Shown piece by piece: positions 57,225 through 64,000 of a stretch of 64,000 nucleotides of DNA. The notes below the pieces were generated by a model. It did no database searches, had not been told where the DNA came from, and saw only the letters and a program-made list of their open reading frames with translations. The stretch's first letter is position 1. Each line of letters opens with the position of its first letter. Both the position numbers and the translations under genes were made by a program. The DNA comes from Gliomastix tumulicola. Taxonomy: Eukaryota; Ascomycota; Sordariomycetes; Hypocreales; Bionectriaceae. The stretch lies in contig BCHX01000004.1 in the NCBI GenBank assembly GCA_001599755.1, forward strand, positions 2,790,001 through 2,854,000. Direction: 5' to 3'.

Positions 57225-58016
57225 GAAGCATGAAAAAAGCACGGCGTTCTACGGCGATAACGAATGGCTCTTGATTTTTTTTTTCCCACGGAATTTGGCG
57301 GTATGGCGTTTCAGGGGATTTTCTTAATCTGTGTGGCACGGATTGGCCTGCCTTGGCCTCATGGTCCCCCGACGGCGGCGCATTTGGGGCGCTTTGGCTA
57401 CAGAACGGACACTTTGTTTTTTTGCATCATACATTGCAAATAATCAGACGCTCGGGGTCAATACACCGAAATAGATTGGGCGCGGACGAGGAGGACATTA
57501 CAGGGCGGACAAGATAGGGGGCCCCCTTTGGATGGTACACAGGCGGATATAGTAGGATAGAACGAACCCTGACAAATTCTCATCCTGGTTTTGATGAGAA
57601 TAGGAATAATTCAAAGCTACCGAAACGTACTTTGTTTGTACGGATACCCTCTCCAAAAAAAAAACAGCCCTCGTTTTCAACCAATCAGCCTGTGCAAGTG
57701 TGATCCCGAGATGGGAGTGAATGAGCGAGTGACATGCCAGAAATCCGATCACTCACAAGATGGGCAGTTGGGCAAACCACATGGCAGATTTTCAAAGAAA
57801 TCGGCCCGCCGCACGCTATGCCCTCCCTCCCCATGACACAGGCTAATGGAGGGAGGGATCGTGCGCCGCCCCTGCAGTTGCACATCACCCACCTGTAACA
57901 CAGCCGAAACAACCTCCCTCTCAGCCTTTTGTGGGGGCACCCGATCATCTCGGATTAAAGGGGAGGCTGTTTCTGGGGTTGAATTCGGTAAAAAACATGC
58001 GCCGCATCTCTGCTGT

Positions 58017-58045
58017 GTATGTGTATGTGTATGTGTGTGTGTGGG
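58017..58045. repeat. (GTATGT)n/(GT)n simple repeat
   Basis: Reads gtatgtgtatgtgtatgtgt and continues as gt to a final ggg. Simple-sequence DNA in the intergenic region. Confidence 0.7.
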
Positions 58046-58610
58046 TGCTTTTGTGTACCTTACCGTAGGCTGGCCTTGGCTGATTGATTGATTGGCGTGC
58101 GTGCGTGGGATCTTACAGGCCCGGTTCCGTAGGAGTAGGGCTCTCGCGCAAGGCAGGCTGGCGAGCTGGCCAGTCAGCGTTGAGGGGTCTATGTTTCCCG
58201 CCTTGCAGCAGGGCGCGGCGATGCGACATGGGATGAAAGTTTCCGCCCGTTGGTATGACTACGACTGCTTCAACTGGCTGTAGGCTACCTTGCAAGGAAT
58301 GTAGGGTCGGCGAGTTAGACTTCCCGCTGCTTGCGTGTCTGAATGGCTGGGTTCGCTTGAGCTGACGAAGTCCCATCGGTGAGATCGTGGCTGTGTGAGC
58401 GGGTGGGTGGTGACAAAAACGAGGAATATATACGCGCGCTATCGGCAGATGGGGATTCCAAATACGACAAGGGAACCATTTGCTGCTGCTGCGTACGTAC
58501 GAGGACAATAAGATATAATTTCATTTAATAGTATGATGACTATTATTATGACTGTTTCCTGCAAGGGGCCATGCGACGCGACGCAGCTCGTGGTCGATGA
58601 CGGGGAGACC

Positions 58611-61600
58611 CTATCTGCCGCCCGCGCCGACGGTGGTGGCGACATGGGTCGGCTTGAATCCCATCAACGGGAGGCCAGAGCGCAGGCTCAGGCTGCTCAT
58701 GACGACGCTGATGCTCGACAGCGCCATCGCCAGACTCGCCCATACCGGATCCAGCCTGATGTGCTCCCCGCTGGACGTAGTGACGGCATACAGGCAGCCT
58801 GCGGCAAAGGGGATCGCCACCACGTTGTAGACGACAGCCCAGCCAAAGTTGAACTTGATTCGCCGGAAGACAGTGCGGCTGAGCTCGAGCAGGGTCAGGA
58901 CGGCCGTCAGGTTCGACGTCGCCAGCACGAAGTCGGCGCTCGAGATGGCCACGTCGCTGCCGGAGCCTATGGCGATCCCCACGTCCGCAGCCGTCAGCGC
59001 GGGCGAATCGTTGATGCCGTCTCCTACCATGGCCACCGTGGCTCGTCGATCGGCGTACTCGTAACCCCGAGACGCACTGGCGCGGAGCGTGGCTTGGAGG
59101 TAGGTCACCTTGGCTGCCTTTTCTGACGGGAGCACCTCCGCGAGCACGTTGGACGCATCAATACCGACGCGCCCGGCCACAGCCTTGGCCGTTGTGACGT
59201 TGTCGCCCGACAGCATCCACACCTGCATGCCTTTCGACGCGAGTGCGCGGATGACGGCTGCTGCCTCCTCGCGTATCGGGTCCGAGATGGACATGGCGGC
59301 TGCGAGCGTCCATTCTTCGGTGTCGTGCGGCCGCACGGCCACCAGGGCGACGGACTTGGCCTCCGACTTCCAGCCCTGTAGCAGCGTGCTGACCTGTTGC
59401 GACAGAAAGACGCCGAGATCCTGCATCAGCGGCTCGTTCCCGACCGCCATGTCAAATGACGCCTGGCCCTCCTGCCGGCGAGTCGCCCGCATCCCCTTCC
59501 CAGGTATCTCCTCGACCTGCTCGACATCGGCTGATACTGTCCCTGCCCCGCAGAAGCTGACTATGGCCTGTGCGATGGGGTGGCTGCTGTTCTCCTCGAC
59601 TGCCTTGAGGGCTGACCGAAGAGTGTCCGTAGAAATGCCGCCCGCACCCGTCTCGAGATAGTAGGTCGCGTCGGTGATCTGCGGCTCACCACCGACTGTG
59701 AGCGTGCCCGTCTTGTCGAAGACGACGCAGTCAACCTTGTGCGCCTTCTCAAAGGCCTCTCCTCCCCCCTTCACAAGAACGCCATGTTTCGCGGCGAGCC
59801 CTCCTCCCACGAAGATTGCGGTTGGTGCCGCGAGGCCGATGCCGCATGGGCAGGCAACGACAAACACCGCTATGGCAAACTGAAGCGCAAAGACCACCCA
59901 ACCGCCCGGTGCATTAAGGTGCCTTTGTCCAATGTAACCGGAATAGCCGATGCCCACCCAGGTCAACCAGGTGACTATTGCGATCAGGGTGATGACCGGA
60001 ACGAAGTAGCTGGTCAGGATATCGGCGACTTGCTCGACTGGCGCTCGCTTGGTCTGACCTTCCCTGACAACCTCGACAATCTGATCGAGCATTGACTTCC
60101 CGCCAGTCCCAGTGACGCGCAACGTGACGACTGATGATTTATTCACCGTGCCTCCAAACACAGTATCACCAACCACCTTCTTCACCGGGCGGGACTCGCC
60201 TGTGAGGCTGGACTCGTCAAAGCTGCTTTCGCCCTCGATGATGATCCCGTCTGCCGGTGGCGAGCTGCCGTGCGGGACCTTGATAATGTCGCCATGCTCG
60301 AGTTGGTCCAAGGGAATTGCCCTTGTGACCTGGCCTTCGACTTCACTCTTCTCGACAAGGAGGGCAGTGTCGGGACGAAGCTTTACGAGTAGCTCCACAG
60401 CGTTGCCCGTCTTCGATTTGCTGTACGCTTCAATGAGCCTCCCTGCGAGGAGGAAGAGTGTCAAGAAGACGACAGAATCAAAGTAAAACAAGTCGTGAGG
60501 GATGGGCCTGCTGCTAGCCGCGACAGCTATCATCTGGCCGACAGACGAGAGGTAGGCGATGGTCGTTCCCAGAGACATCAGCATGTCCATGCTTCCAAAC
60601 TTGACGAACCTCTCCCAGATGGGCGTCCTGCTGCCGGGCCGCCACATTGCTCTGATTTCCTTGATCGCCCTCCTGTGGAAGACGTCTGCAGCAAACAGCC
60701 AGATCGGGGTCGCCAGGAGACACAATATCACATCCAGGCGAGACAAACCTGACGTCCAAGGCTGCATCAGATAATGCTTTGTGTGATTGTCGCTCGGAAC
60801 CAAGTTCATGAAGACAATGCCCAGGACAAAAGTTGGAATAGCGATGATAATAGTCAAGATCTCTCTCCAAAGCAGGGCTCGCAGGTGCCTGGCCCTCAGC
60901 TGTCGGGACTTTTCTTCGAGAGTTGGGGGGTGATAGATTGACGGCTCGAGAGAATCGTCCGCCTCAGAGATGGCTCGCAGGATGTGTCTGATGGTGAACT
61001 GTGGTGCGCTAGGCTCATATCTCAGTCTGATGGTGGACTTCTCCAGGGATGGCTCGTCCATCACCTCCAGTCTGGATCCGAACCCTCGGAGCGTTTGCAT
61101 GACGCGCTCAGGGCAGCGCGCGCAGAACATGCCGTCCAGCCTGATGTAGACCTCGCGCTTCTCGGTGGGCGATGCCACGGCGCTCATATCAACCACATTT
61201 TCGAGGGACGCTTCGTAGCCAATATCTTCAATAGCGTCGACCAACTCCTGCGCCTTGCCAGGCTCGGTGCAATAGACAGTGGCGCTATTGGTGACCAGGT
61301 TTACCACTGCTTCTGAAACCCACGGAAGCGACTCCAGCTCCTTTGTGATGGCGTTGACGCAGGAGGCGCACGTCATGCCCCCAATGGACAGCGATGCTCG
61401 TACCTGAGGAGAAGCCTCAACCTCGTCGACGGCCACACCAGCGAGCTTGGGGATGTCACTCTTCGGTTGCACACTGTCGGCGGGACCTTTGACACAGCAG
61501 GACTGATTGCTTGCGACACCCGCCCGCTTCTCGTCCGCCGTGGCCTCCTGGCAAGCCTTGCAGTTCTCCATGTGAGCTTGCTTGGCTGCTACCAAATCAG

Positions 61601-61961
61601 GCGCTGGGCTCTTAAACTGCCAGAACCGATTCCACGCCGAGGACTGGGCTCCTCCGGCCCTGCTGCTCTCGGCGAAGTCGGGGTTGGAGGGAGGCCGGAG
61701 CGTGTTTGCACGCCGGGCGGTCGTCTCGACGCCCAGAATCTCGAAGCCGGAGTCCTGAAGCGTCTTGGCCAAGTCGTCGACGGACGCCTTTGGGCTGTCT
61801 TCATGCTCGACGATGACGAGGTGCGTGACAAGATTGGGGGAGACCCAGGAGACGGCATTGCCGAACCGGTCTCTTAAGATCCTCTTGATGGTCGTGACGC
61901 ATGATGGACAATGCAGGTTGTCCAGGAGGAAGGAAGTGGTAACGATGCTTGGTGTAGCCAT
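58611..61961 (-). CDS. CCC2: Copper-transporting P1B-type ATPase (Ccc2/ATP7-like)
   Basis: Pumps Cu(I) into the secretory pathway or out of the cell. Intronless, 1116 aa. The start is the ATG at 61961; the frame is open further upstream but without a better start. Three N-terminal HMA domains: NLHCPSC (C18/C21, without the usual Met before the first Cys), GGMTCASC and DGMFCARC. Between the first two is a Cys-rich linker (NCKACQEATADEK, NQSCCVK). Membrane metal site CPC is at C704-P705-C706 (VACPCGIGLAAPTA). The phosphorylated Asp is D749 in DKTGTLT. SSHPIAQAI is the HP motif, GDGINDSPAL the hinge, and TGES the actuator loop. Late membrane spans carry YN (AVVYNVV) and MALSS, as in Cu(I) pumps. 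Whether it is Golgi Ccc2 or a CrpA-type detoxifying pump cannot be decided; three HMA domains plus a Cys-rich linker favour a filamentous-fungal subtype. Confidence 0.93.
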   Translation of the reverse strand: MATPSIVTTSFLLDNLHCPSCVTTIKRILRDRFGNAVSWVSPNLVTHLVIVEHEDSPKASVDDLAKTLQDSGFEILGVETTARRANTLRPPSNPDFAESSRAGGAQSSAWNRFWQFKSPAPDLVAAKQAHMENCKACQEATADEKRAGVASNQSCCVKGPADSVQPKSDIPKLAGVAVDEVEASPQVRASLSIGGMTCASCVNAITKELESLPWVSEAVVNLVTNSATVYCTEPGKAQELVDAIEDIGYEASLENVVDMSAVASPTEKREVYIRLDGMFCARCPERVMQTLRGFGSRLEVMDEPSLEKSTIRLRYEPSAPQFTIRHILRAISEADDSLEPSIYHPPTLEEKSRQLRARHLRALLWREILTIIIAIPTFVLGIVFMNLVPSDNHTKHYLMQPWTSGLSRLDVILCLLATPIWLFAADVFHRRAIKEIRAMWRPGSRTPIWERFVKFGSMDMLMSLGTTIAYLSSVGQMIAVAASSRPIPHDLFYFDSVVFLTLFLLAGRLIEAYSKSKTGNAVELLVKLRPDTALLVEKSEVEGQVTRAIPLDQLEHGDIIKVPHGSSPPADGIIIEGESSFDESSLTGESRPVKKVVGDTVFGGTVNKSSVVTLRVTGTGGKSMLDQIVEVVREGQTKRAPVEQVADILTSYFVPVITLIAIVTWLTWVGIGYSGYIGQRHLNAPGGWVVFALQFAIAVFVVACPCGIGLAAPTAIFVGGGLAAKHGVLVKGGGEAFEKAHKVDCVVFDKTGTLTVGGEPQITDATYYLETGAGGISTDTLRSALKAVEENSSHPIAQAIVSFCGAGTVSADVEQVEEIPGKGMRATRRQEGQASFDMAVGNEPLMQDLGVFLSQQVSTLLQGWKSEAKSVALVAVRPHDTEEWTLAAAMSISDPIREEAAAVIRALASKGMQVWMLSGDNVTTAKAVAGRVGIDASNVLAEVLPSEKAAKVTYLQATLRASASRGYEYADRRATVAMVGDGINDSPALTAADVGIAIGSGSDVAISSADFVLATSNLTAVLTLLELSRTVFRRIKFNFGWAVVYNVVAIPFAAGCLYAVTTSSGEHIRLDPVWASLAMALSSISVVMSSLSLRSGLPLMGFKPTHVATTVGAGGR

Positions 61962-64000
61962 GTGGCTAAAAGTGATCACGCCCAACGTACAGAGCGCTGG
62001 GAGTGATACGGTGTAGACTGAGGGAGCACAGTCGTGGGCGATAAGAAAAGACGATAGGGCTTGGGGGCGGACAAGACCGGAGGACAAGAGAGAGTGAATG
62101 AGCGTGAAAGAATGTCCTTGTGGTCGCGAAAGTGAGGAGTACGGGATTCGATATTTGGTGTGATGGAGACGGTGATGGTGATACTTCTTTCGGTGAGCGG
62201 GCTCTGTCCCTCTCAAGGAAGGGACTGTAAGATGATGCTGAGTACGAGGCAGGAGCACCTGTGGCGGCAACTGCCCGTTTTAAAAATCGCACAAATATTT
62301 CCAGACCTGGAGAGAAGGATAAAGAGGTCGAGAGAAGATTCTTGAAGATGGATGCTGATTATTTCGACGTAGTGCTGGACCAGTCGGCTAATATACACCA
62401 AAACACGCACAAATTGCGCAACACACCTCGCCTGCATCCAGACAGTGCGATGACGCTCATACGTACAGTCATTCGGGGCGACATCTCCGTGCCCTCCTAA
62501 ATGGAAGTCAAGTGACTCACGGCATTGCAAACCAGACCGCCCTGTTCGAGTCGGTGAGATGCACCCTCCTCATGCATGTCACGGCCACCATCCTCTGAGG
62601 TCCACGACAGTTCCTGGGGAGACTGTCGAGACTCTGTGAGGAGGGCCGGCACGTGATCCGAGAGTGCTCAAGCCGGGAATTGTCGCCTCTGGCAAGGAGA
62701 CAGACTCCCCTTCCAAGGACTACTGCCAGTGGGAGTGATTTTCGCGTGGCGCCCGGTGGCGCTCGACGGACCCTCTGTATGAGGAGCTTTTGCCCTTTTG
62801 AATTCAACGGCTCGCAACGGCAGAGCCAAATGCCTCGAGCCGGTACGTAATCGACCGGCAATCGCTTAATCGCCGAAGCCACCAGCCCAGGGCAGCTTCT
62901 CCAGGGCAGCCTCTGCCTGGGAAATTTGCCCCCCAGGGAATCCCCCTTAGTCTTATTTCCGCCTCGACCAGTTGGCGCCTTCGTGCACCGACCAGCCTCT
63001 CACGCGACACTAATCAACATGCCCGCCGACAAATGGTGTGTCAGAGAAATCGCGTGTTCGTTTCTCGCATCCAATCGTGCGCACATGCATATCGTCACGG
63101 GGCCAGCATGTGCAGAGCACGCTACGGAACTGCGTAGGGCGCACCCGAAGGGTATCCGAAGGGGACGTTGGCGAGGCCAAGGCCCGCGCGGTGGACTTTG
63201 TCCACGCGAAAGAGTGATATCGGCCGACATGTGGATTTTGGTTGTCCCTTCAGGGCCAATATAGAGTTGGGAATGCGTGAGATATAGGGACTATTGATCG
63301 CTGAGGTACATGGACCAGCCTGCCTCTCGAGGACAAAGGGTTTTCTTCCAGAAGGAATGGATACGGGACACCTGCACTGCACCCTTGGAGAAATGATACG
63401 TCCTCCCCCCCCACACCATCGTCGTCTTGCGTGCATACATGCACGGCTTGCAACAGTTGCATTTTCAGCCGTCCCAGGCGGCCGCTCCTACCATGGCAGC
63501 GACGCACGTCGAAAGCGAAGGAAAGACGCCGCCCGCAGTGAGGTCTCGTGGTGGCCACTGGGCATACCGAGACCCGATCCTTCGCCGACATGCTCGGGCA
63601 ACAGGTAATAATACATCGCTGAAGGAGCAGCCAGGGAGATGAAGGCCACACCAGCTATCATCAGCCCAGCCCCCCTGGTCTCATTTGTCGAGGCGTTTGG
63701 GTAAATAGTCCGTCGCCAACGGGGACGTACCCGCCGTCGCCTGATAGGCATGCAAATGTCGACGGCGAGAAACCGCAGCGCCAAGTCTGTTATCAGCGAC
63801 CCCCCCTCTGAACGAGTCTGACGATTGAATATCAAATGTGGGGAGGGACCAAATGTGTGTGCTTGTTCCACTTGTCCCTGTGATGATGGCCTGGGGCTCT
63901 GATCCCAAGACGACGGTGTGCCCGCCTGGAGGTCAGGCCGGGGGAGAAGCGAGTCGTACGTACCTTAGCCAAGGGGTTACCAAACGGAAGAACAGCCGAA
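61962..64000. other. Right-end region, copper ATPase promoter and unassigned DNA
   Basis: The first few hundred nt are the promoter and leader of the copper ATPase (T/C-rich in the gene sense). Beyond about 62500 there are only short open frames without motifs. The region may lead into another gene beyond the edge, but none is visible. Confidence 0.45.

Larger units (their letters stand above)
57058..58610. other. Convergent intergenic region, cyclin / copper ATPase
   Basis: About 1.55 kb. It holds (ctgt)n at 57082-57113, (cttt)n near 57170-57187, a perfect 10-nt inverted repeat at 57204-57224, and (gt)n-like sequence at 58017-58045. No gene is seen. Confidence 0.55.

Noticed and set aside
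58611..62270. Longer 1219-codon start for the copper ATPase
   Set aside because: The extra 103 codons are Leu/Ser/His-rich leader sequence; homology begins at the ATG at 61961.
63488..63871. 127-codon minus frame near the right end
   Set aside because: A short hydrophobic patch only; no homology recognised and no clear start.

Overview
The window looks like nuclear DNA of a filamentous ascomycete (Pezizomycotina, probably Sordariomycetes). Genes are single-copy eukaryotic housekeeping genes on both strands. They carry short introns (about 45-120 nt) with GTRNGT-like donors, CTRAC/CTAAC branch points and YAG acceptors. Protein architectures are typical of filamentous fungi: a Nup98-96 precursor, an Imp2/HofA-type F-BAR-SH3 protein, fungal Cdc31, a CDK1 with the fungal insert, and a PclA-like cyclin. 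Species is not resolved. There is one ambiguous base (N) at about 44199.

Layout, left to right. 1-4671 (-): NUP98-NUP96 precursor, cut by the left edge. 5882-6545 (+): centrin/Cdc31. 7224-9110 (-): epsin. 10074-11335 (-): mitochondrial 2-oxodicarboxylate carrier in seven exons, one of 11 nt. 12195-16854 (+): ankyrin-RCC1-BTB protein of the IBtk type. 16987-17969 (+): a decayed gene of unknown family. 18793-21061 (+): acidic F-box-like protein with one in-frame UAG. 21715-22600 (-): NTF2. 24283-26147 (-): DUF7918-type protein. 27397-28643 (-): seipin. 29357-32510 (-): F-BAR/SH3 cytokinesis protein. 33496-40259 (+): NOT1, scaffold of CCR4-NOT. 40721-41629 (-): PhzF-family isomerase. 43945-45154 (+): GDS1-type winged-helix protein. 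45574-46805 (-): OMS1-like mitochondrial methyltransferase. 47262-48848 (+): IMPACT-domain protein. 49433-50593 (+): CDK1. 50594-55941: a 5.3 kb stretch without a convincing gene. 55942-57057 (+): Pcl-type cyclin. 58611-61961 (-): copper P1B-ATPase. 61962-64000: no gene seen.

The genes do not form a biosynthetic, defence or mobile cluster. Several act in nuclear transport (NUP98-96, NTF2) or in cell cycle and cytokinesis (centrin, Imp2-like, CDK1, Pcl cyclin), but co-location alone does not show joint function. No tRNA, rRNA, CRISPR or intact transposon was recognised by eye.

The most unusual items are the in-frame UAG in an otherwise open F-box-like gene, the decayed gene beside it, a GC-AG intron in NOT1 that is a multiple of three and stop-free, several tiny exons (ODC1 11 nt, NTF2 10 nt, seipin ATG only), and the long empty region between CDK1 and a cyclin. 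I did not find a convincing new multi-gene system. Exon boundaries were set by hand from splice consensus plus reading-frame continuity; all complete models sum to whole codons.
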